Part shown: positions 10,303 to 19,373 of the stretch, piece after piece | How positions within the stretch are numbered: position 1 is the stretch's first letter | Layout: every line of letters begins with the position of its first letter | Made by a program: the position numbers and the translations under genes | The notes under the pieces: generated by a model | Told to the model about the DNA's origin: nothing | Seen by the model: the letters and a program-made list of their open reading frames with translations, nothing else | Databases searched by the model: none | Assembly: GCA_031395485.1 (NCBI GenBank) | Contig: JANNUS010000005.1 | Span: forward strand, 1 to 64,000 | Reading direction: 5' to 3' | DNA: 64,000 nt | Origin: UBA2336 sp031395485 | GTDB lineage: Bacteria; Bacteroidota; Bacteroidia; Cytophagales; Cyclobacteriaceae

Positions 10303-10938
10303 TTACTTTATCAATTTATGATCACGCGCAGTTTTAAGTAGTAACTGAACGCTGTGCGCATTAAACTTTCGTAATAAATTTTTGCGGTGAGTCTCCACGG
10401 TAAGCGGACTTAAAAAAAGTTTTTCTGCAATCTGTGGGCCCTTTAATCCATCCGCTAATAGCTGAAGAATTTCTTTTTCTCTGCGCGTAAGAATCACCGT
10501 GTCATCTGTTGCTGCCTTACCATGCTGAAACTGCTCCAGCACTTTATCATTGGCGGCAGCGCTTAAGTATACTTTACCCTTCAGTACTGTTTGTATGGCT
10601 TCGAGCAGATCAGCCCGTTCCATATTTTTAAGCAAATACCCGTTTCCTCCCCGTTGCAAAAGGCCGGTGATGATACCCGCTTCATTCGTTGAAGTCAGGC
10701 CGATTATTTTTACCTGTTTATGCGTCTTTCTTATTTTTTCACACAACTCAAGTCCATTCATATCCGGAAGGCTGATATCCAATAAAATAATATCAGGTTC
10801 TTCGTTAGCAAGAAAGTCAATGGCTTCAGCGGCAGTTTTTGATGCTCCCGCAATTTCAATTAATGGCTCGTCCCGCAACATGGTTTGTATGCCGTCTCGT
10901 ACCAGAGGATGATCGTCTACAATTAATATTCTTATCAC
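10303..10938 (-). CDS. LuxR/NarL-type response regulator
   Basis: A 211-residue transcription factor with a receiver domain (about 1-120) and a LuxR-type helix-turn-helix (about 146-211; LTRREKEILQLLADG, LSPLTVETHR). The phosphoacceptor is Asp54 (LLDISLPDMNG), with acidic residues Asp8 and Asp9 and Lys104 in LLKNM. The start codon is GTG at 10938; there is no ATG between it and the upstream stop. It lies 49 bases downstream of the histidine kinase gene on the same strand, so the two form a two-component pair, probably one operon. Target genes cannot be told from the sequence. Confidence 0.93.
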   Translation of the reverse strand: MIRILIVDDHPLVRDGIQTMLRDEPLIEIAGASKTAAEAIDFLANEEPDIILLDISLPDMNGLELCEKIRKTHKQVKIIGLTSTNEAGIITGLLQRGGNGYLLKNMERADLLEAIQTVLKGKVYLSAAANDKVLEQFQHGKAATDDTVILTRREKEILQLLADGLKGPQIAEKLFLSPLTVETHRKNLLRKFNAHSVQLLLKTARDHKLIK

Positions 10939-10987
10939 AATGAGACTAAAAGATTATTGTTATGTCAGGGAATGCAAGCAATATCGC

Positions 10988-12994
10988 TTACCCTTCGTTG
11001 ATTAAGAAATCCATCATAATGGTTGTGCCCACATTTTTTTGCGAGTCAATGCTCATTTTGCCATTCAGGTAATTAACCCTGCTTTGGATGGTAGCAATGC
11101 CAGCATGATTTTGTTCATCTGCTTCCTGAGAATTAAATCCTCTACCATTGTCTTCCACAACCACACTGAGGCGTTCATTTTCTCTTATAAACTGAATGAT
11201 GGCCTCTGTTGCATGCGCATGTTTTATAATATTATTTAACAGCTCCTGTATAATTCTGAATAACATGATTTCTGTAGTTGGATTCAGTCGCTTGTTCATT
11301 CCGTGCACCTCGAGCGAAACCGCTAAAAGTTTTCCGGCACTAATGTTATCGCATAAATCTTTCACTGCATTCGCCAGCCCTAATTTCATCAGCACTTCGG
11401 GCATCATGTTGTGCGCAATCCGCCTTACCTCCACGGAAGCAGTATCTACAATGGCATAACTTTTTTGAAACAAATCATTTTCTTTTAAAGCCGGAGTATC
11501 GTGTTGAAGTGTACTGAAATACATTTTTACGGTTGAGAAAAGCCCGCCCAACCCATCGTGCAAATCTTTTGCAATACGTGTGCGTTCAGTTTCCTGGCCA
11601 TTGATCATACTTTGAAGCGATACGACTTGTTGTTGGCGCTCGAGAAATTTGATTTGCTCGTGTTGCAACACTTTTTCACGCTCAGTCAGCACTTGCTTCT
11701 GCCTGCTGTTTCGATAGAGTAACCCAATAATTATTAACGCTGCTGAGGCCAAAACCCCTCCTATCACCAACAGGCGGTTACGTTTAACCACTTCCAATTC
11801 TTTTTGTGTGTTGGCTACCGTAAGCGCTGCTATTTCTCTTTCCTTCTTTTGATTTTGATATTTTGATTCCAGTGAAAGCGTAATCTTTTGCGTCTCCTGA
11901 TTAGTAGCGCTATCAGCATAAAGCATGTTTAACTCCGCATACGCTAATGCATTTTTATAGTCTCCGTTTTTAGAAGCCATGTTTTTCAAAAGCTCATAGG
12001 TACTGGCTACCACTTTATACTCCTTTAATCTTTTGCTAATACCATTTGATTCATTGGCAAATTTCTCAGCTTCGGCATACTTATTCATCTTAAAATAGAG
12101 CCGTGAAATGTTATCACCAACTTCAGCCTTCAGATAATCGTTGTGGGTACTATCGCACAGTTCGTAAGCCCGTTTGTAGGCCATTAATGCTTTTGCTGAA
12201 TTGTTTATACGTTGATAATAGTATCCTTCATTATTTGCAACCAATGTGTTCAATGCAATATTATCGAGTGACTCATTAAGTAAAATGGCTGAATCTAAAT
12301 ATTGTTTTGCGGTTTCAAGATTTCCCAGTTTTACATACGCATCGAAAATATCTAAATGAAGGAGCACTCGATAACGTGCTTCGTTAGGATAATTTTTTAA
12401 AACCAATGCCTTCTTCTCATACTCGATCCCCTTTTCAAGTTGCTTTTCTCCAATCAGGTTGTGGCCAATGTTACCATACGTTTGAGGTAATAATTGTTTT
12501 AGGGAAAGCGAAGCGGATTGATCAATCAGTTCGGCTGCTTTCATTAAATACTCAACAGCAGCGCTATAATCCGATTGGTAATTGCAGAGCATGGCGTGCG
12601 CATTGTAACAATTAATCTGCAAAACCGTGTCTTTTACAAACGGCATTAATTCCTGCGCAGCATTTAAATAAAATCTTGCACTATCATAGTTAGTTAAATT
12701 GGTGTAGGTCATGCCAAGGTTGTAGCGAACCCGGGCAAGACTTTTTTTATTATCGAGTTTACTTGCAATGGGCAAGGTGCGCAAGGCATACTTCAAGGTT
12801 GAATCATAAAGCCCTTTCGAAAAATAATAGCGTTGAAGACCGGTGAGTGCGTTCACTACATTACTATCAGGCTTACTCTTATTGGCAAGTACTAAAAGAC
12901 TATCAACATAACCTTTCTCACTATGTTGAGCAGCGATATTTTGAGGTATGAAACCGATCAGGAGAAGAAACGAAGCCAGCAAAACAATTCTCAT
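10988..12994 (-). CDS. TPR-containing sensor histidine kinase (HisKA_3 type)
   Basis: A 668-residue membrane kinase. It has a signal peptide or first membrane segment (about 1-22), a periplasmic array of tetratricopeptide repeats (about 30-380), one membrane helix near residues 410-430, a coiled coil, then a HisKA_3 dimerisation domain with phosphorylated His479 (AKDLHDGLGG) and an HATPase domain (N box QELLNNIIKHAHA, G box VEDNGRGF). This is the usual Bacteroidota partner of NarL-type regulators, and the response regulator follows directly. I start at the ATG at 12994, because the longer reading begins at a TTG (13015) and puts seven residues in front of an otherwise normal signal peptide. 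The ligand sensed by the TPR domain is unknown. Confidence 0.9.
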   Translation of the reverse strand: MRIVLLASFLLLIGFIPQNIAAQHSEKGYVDSLLVLANKSKPDSNVVNALTGLQRYYFSKGLYDSTLKYALRTLPIASKLDNKKSLARVRYNLGMTYTNLTNYDSARFYLNAAQELMPFVKDTVLQINCYNAHAMLCNYQSDYSAAVEYLMKAAELIDQSASLSLKQLLPQTYGNIGHNLIGEKQLEKGIEYEKKALVLKNYPNEARYRVLLHLDIFDAYVKLGNLETAKQYLDSAILLNESLDNIALNTLVANNEGYYYQRINNSAKALMAYKRAYELCDSTHNDYLKAEVGDNISRLYFKMNKYAEAEKFANESNGISKRLKEYKVVASTYELLKNMASKNGDYKNALAYAELNMLYADSATNQETQKITLSLESKYQNQKKEREIAALTVANTQKELEVVKRNRLLVIGGVLASAALIIIGLLYRNSRQKQVLTEREKVLQHEQIKFLERQQQVVSLQSMINGQETERTRIAKDLHDGLGGLFSTVKMYFSTLQHDTPALKENDLFQKSYAIVDTASVEVRRIAHNMMPEVLMKLGLANAVKDLCDNISAGKLLAVSLEVHGMNKRLNPTTEIMLFRIIQELLNNIIKHAHATEAIIQFIRENERLSVVVEDNGRGFNSQEADEQNHAGIATIQSRVNYLNGKMSIDSQKNVGTTIMMDFLINEG

Positions 12995-13092
12995 ACGAAA
13001 ACAAGTTGCTCCCAATTTACATCATTGACGGTATTCTCTTTCTACCTGCTTTCAGGTATTTTCTGTTACTACGAATTCATGGTATTCAGGTA

Positions 13093-13123
13093 TTGAGTTG
13101 ATGAACGACAACCTATACTTTTA
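13093..13123 (+). promoter_or_regulatory. Possible Bacteroidota promoter
   Basis: TTG at 13093-13095 and TACTTTTA at 13116-13123 are 20 bases apart. The second box matches seven of eight positions of the Bacteroidota -7 box TAnnTTTG. It lies 37 bases before the beta-helix gene, in the divergent region between the histidine kinase and the surface-protein locus. Confidence 0.35.
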
Positions 13124-13159
13124 TTTAGAAATTCCTTCCTCCATTAAACTTATATAATT

Positions 13160-14284
13160 ATGAAAAGGGCTCTTATTTTCTTTGGTGTACTCATTATAAG
13201 TATTAGCGCATTCGCAACCGTGCGTACAGTAAGCAGTAATCCATCAACATTGGGTCAGTTTAGCACAATACAAGCCGCCATTGATGCCAGTGCTGATAGT
13301 GACACTGTGTATGTGTATGGCAGCCCTAATAACTACGCTGCCTTTATCATTCAAGATAAAAAAATAACCGTGATAGGCCCAGGTTGGAACCCCGATAAGA
13401 ATCTTCCACTAACTGCAATCGTTGATGGGGCAACCTTTCGGAATTCTCCTGCCGGGGGTAGTCCCGATGGTTCTGAACTTCAAGGACTTATTTTTCTCTC
13501 AACCATTCGGGCATCGGCTCAAAATGTTGGTGGTGATCTTGCGGTCAACAACGTAAGGTTTATACGATGTCAATTTAGCGGTGCATTAAATTGGGAATTG
13601 GCATCAAGCGGTTTTTTGATTGAAGGGTGTATTTTCTATAATGTGTTAAACTTTTCTGGTGGTTTTACCTATCAGAATTTTCTCTTTCAAAACAATCTGT
13701 TTTACTTTCAGGTTTGTTGCATAAGCACCACGATAAATGCTCTTGTCAATAGCGTGAATGTCCGCTTCGACCATAACCTTTTTACCAGCAGTAATAATAG
13801 TGGAGGTGGAACAGTTTCTGTATTTGGTGCCAATTGTCGGTTTCTAACCTTATCGAATAATATTTTCAATCAAGCCAATGTAGGTAACAACAATAGCTTT
13901 AGCACCTTTACGAATAACATCACGAATAACATAACCTTAAATTCCTCCAACGCAACTTCCAATGCTACGCCATGGGCAGTCAATAGCAATGTAGATGGTG
14001 GCGGCAATGTGGCCAACACAAGCCCTGGAATGGTCGATCAAGCAACCATCAACAACGGAAACTCATCTCCGAATCTAAACTTTACAATCGCCAGTGGGGC
14101 GGCCAACAATACAGGTAGTGATGGTAAAGACATGGGTTTGCTTTTTGATGGCACGGGTAGTTTAAACTGGGCCAATAGCCGCAACAGCCGCGTGCCACGC
14201 ATCTTCAGCATGAACATCACCACCCCAACAGTAACACCCGGTGGCAATTTAAGTGTAACCGTGGATGCGCGGAAGAGTAACTAA
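13160..14284 (+). CDS. Secreted right-handed beta-helix protein
   Basis: A 374-residue exported protein with signal peptide (cut after ISAFA, about residue 19). Residues 30-60 (FSTIQAAIDAS, DTVYVYG) match the start of pectate-lyase-like beta-helix proteins, and the middle contains short repeated strand turns (NVRFIRCQF, FLIEGCIF, FLFQNNLF, NVRFDHNLF, TLSNNIF) expected for parallel beta-helix coils. No catalytic residues of a polysaccharide lyase can be identified. It ends with a short Pro/Thr/Gly tail and has no visible T9SS sorting domain. Its TAA is followed at once by the ATG of the next gene, so the pair is very likely co-transcribed with the type B sorting-domain protein and PorP/SprF gene downstream. 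Confidence 0.7.
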   Translation: MKRALIFFGVLIISISAFATVRTVSSNPSTLGQFSTIQAAIDASADSDTVYVYGSPNNYAAFIIQDKKITVIGPGWNPDKNLPLTAIVDGATFRNSPAGGSPDGSELQGLIFLSTIRASAQNVGGDLAVNNVRFIRCQFSGALNWELASSGFLIEGCIFYNVLNFSGGFTYQNFLFQNNLFYFQVCCISTTINALVNSVNVRFDHNLFTSSNNSGGGTVSVFGANCRFLTLSNNIFNQANVGNNNSFSTFTNNITNNITLNSSNATSNATPWAVNSNVDGGGNVANTSPGMVDQATINNGNSSPNLNFTIASGAANNTGSDGKDMGLLFDGTGSLNWANSRNSRVPRIFSMNITTPTVTPGGNLSVTVDARKSN

Positions 14285-16834
14285 ATGTTAACTAGAACTT
14301 CCAATTTGATTAGTAAACTAAGTCTACAGTCGACCGTGGACAATCGACTGTGGACCGTATTCATTTTCATTTTTCTTTCCGGAATTTCTATTCCCAGCTT
14401 TTCGCAAAGTGTAGTAAAGGCCGAGTATTTTTTTGATACCGATCCAGGTGTGGGCAATGGTACATTAATACCCTTTACGCCCACAGGCGGCAATGTTACT
14501 TTTACAACGAATATTCCTACCACTGCTTTATCTCAGGGCTTTCATCAGTTAGCCATTCGCGTGAAAGAAACCGGTGGTCCGTGGAGTCAATTTGAAAGTC
14601 GTGGGTTTTACATCACTGCTACAACCAGTGATGCTGCAAACATTACGGCTGCCGAATATTTCTTTGATACAGATCCCGGAAACGGAAGCGGCACCTCAAT
14701 AGCTGTTACAGCCGGAGCCACTACAAATTTCACGGTTAGTATTCCTACTACAAGTCTCAGTGCAGGGTTTCACTTTTTAGCGATCCGCACAAAAGGGGCT
14801 GATGGAAAGTGGGGATTATTTGAAGGCCGTGGATTTTATATTACGTCTTCAACCACCGATGTTCCAAACCTGGTGGCTGCCGAATATTTTTTTGATGCAG
14901 ATCCCGGTAACGGCAACGGTACTCCTATTTCAATTACGGCAGGTGCAACCTCTAATTTTACAGTCAGTCTTCCGGATACAGGATTACAACCTGGGTTTCA
15001 TTTTTTAGCAATCCGAACAAAAGCAGCTAATGGCCAGTGGGGTATTTTTGAGAGCCGCGGATTTTATGTTACGGGTTCAACCACCGATGCTCCAAACATT
15101 ACCAAGGCAGAATATTTTTTTGATACGGATCCTGGAAACGGAAATGGTATTTCGATTCCAATTACCGGAGGGGCAACGAGCAACTTCACCGCAACTATTC
15201 CTACAACAGGGTTAACAACCGGGTTTCATTTTCTGGCTATTCGTACCCAAGGTGCCAATGGCAAGTGGGGCATTTTTGAAAGTCGTGGATTTTATGTTTC
15301 ACCCATCAACGCCAATGCGGGAGATATCGTGGCGGCTGAATATTATATTGATACCGATCCTGGAGAAGGAAACGGACTTGCATTAACCGTTGCTCCGACA
15401 GGTCCAACCATCAACCAGGTTTTTCCGATTTCCCTAACAGGAGTGCCGAGTGGATCTCACACATTGAATATTAGAGTTCAAGACTCACAGGGTCTCTGGA
15501 GTCAGATTGAATCAGGACCGTTTACGGTGTTGGTATGCACCCCGCCCGTTTCACCAACCGCACCAACCGTAAGCCGATGCAGCATTGGAACTGTCACGCT
15601 TGCTGCAACTGGTGCTACTGGTGTGCAAGTGTATCGCTGGTTCGATGATGCCGTTACCGCTACTATTCTTTTCACCGGACCAGCGTTTGTAACGCCAATC
15701 CTATCGGCTACCCGAAATTATTTCGTATGCATTTTCGATCCATCCACCTTGTGCGAAAGCAACCGTGTAAGTGTAGCCGCTGTCATTAATTTTGCCAGCA
15801 AACCGATTGTTAATCCATCGGGCACCCTGAGTTTTTGCGAAGGCAACTCCGTTATTTTATCGGCACCCTCTGGCTTTCCACAATACGTTTGGTCAAATGG
15901 AGAGTTAACACGTCAGATTTTGGTAAGTGCTGCCGGAAATTATTCTGTTCAGATCGGGGATGGCGTTTGTCTGAGTCCCGCATCCGATACGGTTAAGGTA
16001 TCGGTAGTCGCTGCGCTAGCAAAACCCACTGTAACGGTTACCGGCAATACCACCATCTGCGGAACTGGGACAGTTGATTTAACAGGTCCTGTTGGATTTG
16101 AATACACCTGGTCAACGGGAGCAACAACCCAAACTATTACGGTTTCTCAAACGGGCGTATTTTTTCTTACTGTTAAATCAGGCGGAAGCTGTCCAAGCCT
16201 TCCTTCCGATGCGGTAGCCGTCACTGTGCTTACGCCACCGTGCGATGGCGGAGGTGGAACTAATCAACCACCAGTTATCGCTACCAATCCATTTTCTGCA
16301 CAAATTGAAGGTTCTGTTCAGGTGGACTTAACGCAAATCGTAAGCGATGATGATGATAACATTGACTACGCTACCTTCCGGGTTATCGATAACATCACTT
16401 CGCGCGGTGTACCTGCTACCATCGATGCCTCTTATTTTCTTCTCGTAGACTATTCCGGAAATCCGTTTACAGGAACTGACCGGGTTACACTGGAAGTATG
16501 TGATTTAGCCGCTGCCTGTGTTCAACAAGTAATCGATATTGAAGTGGTAGGTGAAGTTAAAATTTACAATGGACTTACACCCGATGGAGACGGTTACAAT
16601 GACTTTATGGTAATCAAATATGTGGATGTAGTGGAAGGCGCCTCTAAAAATAAAGTTACTATCCTGAACCGTTGGGGCGATGTAGTATGGGACATCAACA
16701 ATTACAATAATACCGACAGGGTGTTTACCGGTGAATCCAATGGTGGTAAAGAGCTTCCATCCGGAACCTACTTCTATAAAGTGGAATTAGCTTCCAGCAA
16801 ACTGTATACCGGATACATTACTTTAAAACGTTAG
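14285..16834 (+). CDS. Secreted repeat protein with T9SS type B sorting domain
   Basis: An 849-residue exported protein. After a long N-terminus and signal peptide (hydrophobic core about 25-38, cut near SFSQ) come five copies of a roughly 76-residue repeat, each beginning with the AEYFFDTDPG motif and ending in ESRGFY-like text. Ig-like domains follow (about 420-660, with Cys pairs and WSNGE/WSTGA strands), then a cadherin-like domain and the type B gliding-motility C-terminal domain (TPDGDGYNDF, NRWGDVVWD, TYFYKVEL). The last 190 residues are paralogous to those of the 2067-residue protein. It follows the beta-helix gene with no gap and precedes the PorP/SprF gene by four bases, a typical substrate and partner arrangement. 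A 14-base tandem repeat lies in the region before the signal peptide. Confidence 0.87.
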   Translation: MLTRTSNLISKLSLQSTVDNRLWTVFIFIFLSGISIPSFSQSVVKAEYFFDTDPGVGNGTLIPFTPTGGNVTFTTNIPTTALSQGFHQLAIRVKETGGPWSQFESRGFYITATTSDAANITAAEYFFDTDPGNGSGTSIAVTAGATTNFTVSIPTTSLSAGFHFLAIRTKGADGKWGLFEGRGFYITSSTTDVPNLVAAEYFFDADPGNGNGTPISITAGATSNFTVSLPDTGLQPGFHFLAIRTKAANGQWGIFESRGFYVTGSTTDAPNITKAEYFFDTDPGNGNGISIPITGGATSNFTATIPTTGLTTGFHFLAIRTQGANGKWGIFESRGFYVSPINANAGDIVAAEYYIDTDPGEGNGLALTVAPTGPTINQVFPISLTGVPSGSHTLNIRVQDSQGLWSQIESGPFTVLVCTPPVSPTAPTVSRCSIGTVTLAATGATGVQVYRWFDDAVTATILFTGPAFVTPILSATRNYFVCIFDPSTLCESNRVSVAAVINFASKPIVNPSGTLSFCEGNSVILSAPSGFPQYVWSNGELTRQILVSAAGNYSVQIGDGVCLSPASDTVKVSVVAALAKPTVTVTGNTTICGTGTVDLTGPVGFEYTWSTGATTQTITVSQTGVFFLTVKSGGSCPSLPSDAVAVTVLTPPCDGGGGTNQPPVIATNPFSAQIEGSVQVDLTQIVSDDDDNIDYATFRVIDNITSRGVPATIDASYFLLVDYSGNPFTGTDRVTLEVCDLAAACVQQVIDIEVVGEVKIYNGLTPDGDGYNDFMVIKYVDVVEGASKNKVTILNRWGDVVWDINNYNNTDRVFTGESNGGKELPSGTYFYKVELASSKLYTGYITLKR
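14330..14357 (+). repeat. 14-base tandem duplication inside signal-peptide coding region
   Basis: TCGACCGTGGACAA (14330-14343) is followed directly by TCGACTGTGGACCG (14344-14357), 11 of 14 bases identical. It encodes the charged stretch before the hydrophobic core of the signal peptide. Similar GTCGACTGTGGAC-type strings are, from memory, dispersed small repeats in Bacteroidota genomes, here apparently captured within a reading frame. Confidence 0.55.
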
Positions 16835-16838
16835 TGTT

Positions 16839-17741
16839 ATGAAGAAACTTATGTTGCTTTTACTCGTACTCGGAACTTTCAGTGCTCATGCACAACAAGA
16901 TCCCTTGTATGCACAGTACATGAATACACCGATGCTCATCAATCCTGCCTACGCTGGTTTTACGCATGATCTTAATGGTTCGGTATCCTATCGAAAACAG
17001 TGGGCTGGTTTTGATGGAAGTCCGGAAACGATGAATGCATCCGGGCACATTGCGCTAAACAATAATCGCATGGGTGCAGGTATAATTCTGATGCAGGATA
17101 AAATTGGTTCTGATAAAACAACAGAAGCGCAACTCACGTATGGATACCATCTTCCTGTAAAAGAAGATATGATCTTGTCGTTCGGGCTGCAGGGCGGATT
17201 TATTAATTACAAAACAGATTATAGTGATCTGACAATAAACCCCGATGATCCTAATTTTTCTCCGGTGAGTGAATGGAAAGCTACTATTGGTGCAGGGCTC
17301 ATGCTCTCCACTGAAAAGTTTCTGGTGAGTTTTTCTGTTCCTAAAATGCTAAAGGCTTCAACCGATGCTGATTCCCTTGCAACAGGTTTGTACAATAGAA
17401 GTTTTTACGGGCTGGGCGCGTATGTTTTCCAGATTTCCTATCGGATAAAACTAAAACCCTATGTCTTAGTGCGTGGCGCAAGTGGCGCACCGCCATCCGT
17501 TGACTATGGAATTTCCATGAATGGAGATGATAGCTATACCCTTGGGCTCTTCACCCGCGATTTTAATACCCTTGGATTTCTCGGGCAAATCAATCTCGGT
17601 GACATGTTCAGACTGGGCTATGTATTTGAACTACCTATGAATCAATCCGTGGGTGTAAAATTCACTACACATGAATTTACAATTGGTGTGCGCGTGAAGG
17701 CTCTGAAGTTTCACGACCTTATGACAATACGGAATTTTTAG
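16839..17741 (+). CDS. PorP/SprF family T9SS outer-membrane protein
   Basis: A 300-residue outer-membrane beta-barrel protein of the PorP/SprF family. The signal peptide is residues 1-18 (SAHA|QQ). The start of the mature protein, QDPLYAQYMNTPMLINPAYAGF, is the family hallmark, followed by SVSYRKQWAGFDGSP. In Flavobacterium, SprF-like proteins are needed for export of specific type B sorting-domain substrates, and PorP belongs to the core secretion and sliding machinery. The close position (four bases) after a type B substrate gene makes a dedicated partner role likely. Its 3' end overlaps the convergent pyrD gene by 23 bases. Confidence 0.92.
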   Translation: MKKLMLLLLVLGTFSAHAQQDPLYAQYMNTPMLINPAYAGFTHDLNGSVSYRKQWAGFDGSPETMNASGHIALNNNRMGAGIILMQDKIGSDKTTEAQLTYGYHLPVKEDMILSFGLQGGFINYKTDYSDLTINPDDPNFSPVSEWKATIGAGLMLSTEKFLVSFSVPKMLKASTDADSLATGLYNRSFYGLGAYVFQISYRIKLKPYVLVRGASGAPPSVDYGISMNGDDSYTLGLFTRDFNTLGFLGQINLGDMFRLGYVFELPMNQSVGVKFTTHEFTIGVRVKALKFHDLMTIRNF

Positions 17742-18762
17742 CGATCTGCTTGTTGATTTCTTTCACAAACCCCGGTCCCTCATATACAAAGCCTGTGTAA
17801 ATCTGAATAAGATCGGCACCGGCTTTTAATTTTTCTACCGCATCTTCTACCGACATAATACCTCCAACACCTATAATAGGATAATCCTTGCCTAATTGCT
17901 TTCGTAAATACCGAATCATTTCATTCGAACGATCGGCCAGCGGCTTCCCACTAAGCCCACCATTACCAATCTTTTCTAATTCACTTTTTTCCGTTTCGAG
18001 TCCTTCTCTTGAAATAGTGGTGTTGGTGGCAATCACACCATCGGTTTTAGTTTCCTTCAATACGGCAATCACATCATCCAACTGCTCTACGGTTAGATCG
18101 GGAGCAATCTTCAGTAATACTGGCCTCGGATTTGGTTTTGAAAGGTTCAGTGCTTTTACATACGCCAGCAATTTTCGCAAGGGTTCTTTTTCTTGCAACT
18201 CACGCAACCCCGGTGTGTTAGGCGAACTTACGTTCACTACAAAATAATCAACATACGGATGAAGGGCCTCCACACAATACGCATAGTCATCGAGCGCTTT
18301 ATCGTTGGGTGTGTTTTTGTTCTTCCCAATATTTCCTCCAATAATGATCGTACTCTTTCTTTTCTTTAATCGCTCTACTGCCAGAAGCACGCCCTCATTA
18401 TTAAACCCCATGCGGTTGATCAGCGCCTGATCGTGTGGAAGTCGGAACAAGCGCGGCTTTTCATTTCCAGGTTGAGGTTGCGGTGTAAGGGTGCCTATCT
18501 CAATAAATCCAAAGCCAAAGCATGCTAACTCATCGATTAGTTTTGCATCCTTATCGAAGCCTGCGGCCAAGCCTACTGGATTTTCAAATCGAAGGCCCAA
18601 TATTTGCCGGTTGAGCTTCGGGCTTTTATAAGAAAATAGAGAATGCAATAAGAATTTGAAACCCGGAAAGCGTCCATTCAGTTTAATAAAAGTGAACACC
18701 AAGTGATGAACACGCTCAGCATCCAACAAAAAGAGAAGTGGACGAATAAGGCGTTTATACAT
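17719..18762 (-). CDS. pyrD: Dihydroorotate dehydrogenase (quinone), class 2
   Basis: A 347-residue FMN enzyme that oxidises dihydroorotate to orotate with quinone as acceptor, in pyrimidine synthesis; class 2 enzymes are membrane-associated. Visible motifs are NPVGLAAGFDKDAKL and NRMGFNNEG for FMN and substrate, VNVSSPNTPGLR with the catalytic Ser of class 2, ATNTT, and the C-terminal IGVGGI and IQIYTGFVYEGP phosphate-binding segments. The N-terminal 40-50 residues form the helical membrane-contact extension of class 2. Its C-terminal codons overlap the end of the PorP/SprF gene on the other strand, leaving no room for a separate terminator. Confidence 0.96.
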   Translation of the reverse strand: MYKRLIRPLLFLLDAERVHHLVFTFIKLNGRFPGFKFLLHSLFSYKSPKLNRQILGLRFENPVGLAAGFDKDAKLIDELACFGFGFIEIGTLTPQPQPGNEKPRLFRLPHDQALINRMGFNNEGVLLAVERLKKRKSTIIIGGNIGKNKNTPNDKALDDYAYCVEALHPYVDYFVVNVSSPNTPGLRELQEKEPLRKLLAYVKALNLSKPNPRPVLLKIAPDLTVEQLDDVIAVLKETKTDGVIATNTTISREGLETEKSELEKIGNGGLSGKPLADRSNEMIRYLRKQLGKDYPIIGVGGIMSVEDAVEKLKAGADLIQIYTGFVYEGPGFVKEINKQIAKNSVLS

Positions 18763-18776
18763 AAAGGCTTGGGTGT

Positions 18777-18806
18777 TTCACCGCTAATTAGAAAATTATA
18801 GATTTG
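18777..18806 (+). promoter_or_regulatory. Bacteroidota-type promoter for the outer-membrane protein gene
   Basis: TAGATTTG at 18799-18806 is a full match to the -7 box TAnnTTTG. TTTC at 18777-18780, 18 bases upstream, is a weak -33 box. The gene starts 20-32 bases downstream. Confidence 0.5.
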
Positions 18807-18826
18807 TAACCAATTAAAATTTAAAT

Positions 18827-19321
18827 ATGATGGAACGAATGAAAAAATTACTTTTTGTAACCAGCTTAGTTCTCGTTGCAGCATGTGCAATGCCGGTTTA
18901 CGCACAAATTAGTAACCGTGTGGGTCCTATGCTTTCGCTTGCCTCTGGCGACATTGATGAGACTGGCATTGGCATAGTGGCAGAATTTGGTGTAGCGCAA
19001 AAGATTTCAATTGCACCCCAGTTTATACTTTACTTTCCCGGAAATGACATAAGCTTCTTTGAACTAAACTTAAATGGTAACTATTACTTCTTTAATCAGG
19101 ATGTATTTGAACTGTATGGTTTAGGTGGGTTAAACTTTGCACGGGTAGGGTATGATGGCCCAGGAAACAGTTATTCTAACTCCGAACTAGGTATTAATCT
19201 TGGTATTGGTACCAACTTTCAACTCGGTAAAAAATTTGTGCCCTTTGCTGAGTTTCGCTTTACACTCGGAGACTATGACCAGCTTGCACTAGGCCTGGGG
19301 GTTAAGTTTAATCTCAATTAA
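18827..19321 (+). CDS. Small outer-membrane beta-barrel protein
   Basis: A 164-residue exported protein with a signal peptide (cut after PVYA, QI) and alternating hydrophobic strands ending in LGLGVKFNLN, as in small eight-stranded porin-like or OmpW/OmpX-like barrels. No specific function is recognisable. The start may be the ATG at 18827 or, equally likely, the ATG at 18839 (MKKLLFV), which gives the more normal signal peptide. It is a single-gene unit with its own promoter-like box upstream and an intrinsic terminator 22 bases after its stop. Confidence 0.72.
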   Translation: MMERMKKLLFVTSLVLVAACAMPVYAQISNRVGPMLSLASGDIDETGIGIVAEFGVAQKISIAPQFILYFPGNDISFFELNLNGNYYFFNQDVFELYGLGGLNFARVGYDGPGNSYSNSELGINLGIGTNFQLGKKFVPFAEFRFTLGDYDQLALGLGVKFNLN

Positions 19322-19343
19322 GTAATTGTTAATTATTCAATTA

Positions 19344-19373
19344 AGTCCTGCGCGTTGGCGTAGGACTTTTTTT
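19344..19373 (+). terminator. Intrinsic terminator
   Basis: AGTCCTGCGC and GCGTAGGACT form a 10-base stem with one G-T pair around a four-base loop, followed by TTTTT. It ends the outer-membrane protein transcript; its T-run overlaps the stop codon of the convergent xerD gene. Confidence 0.85.
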
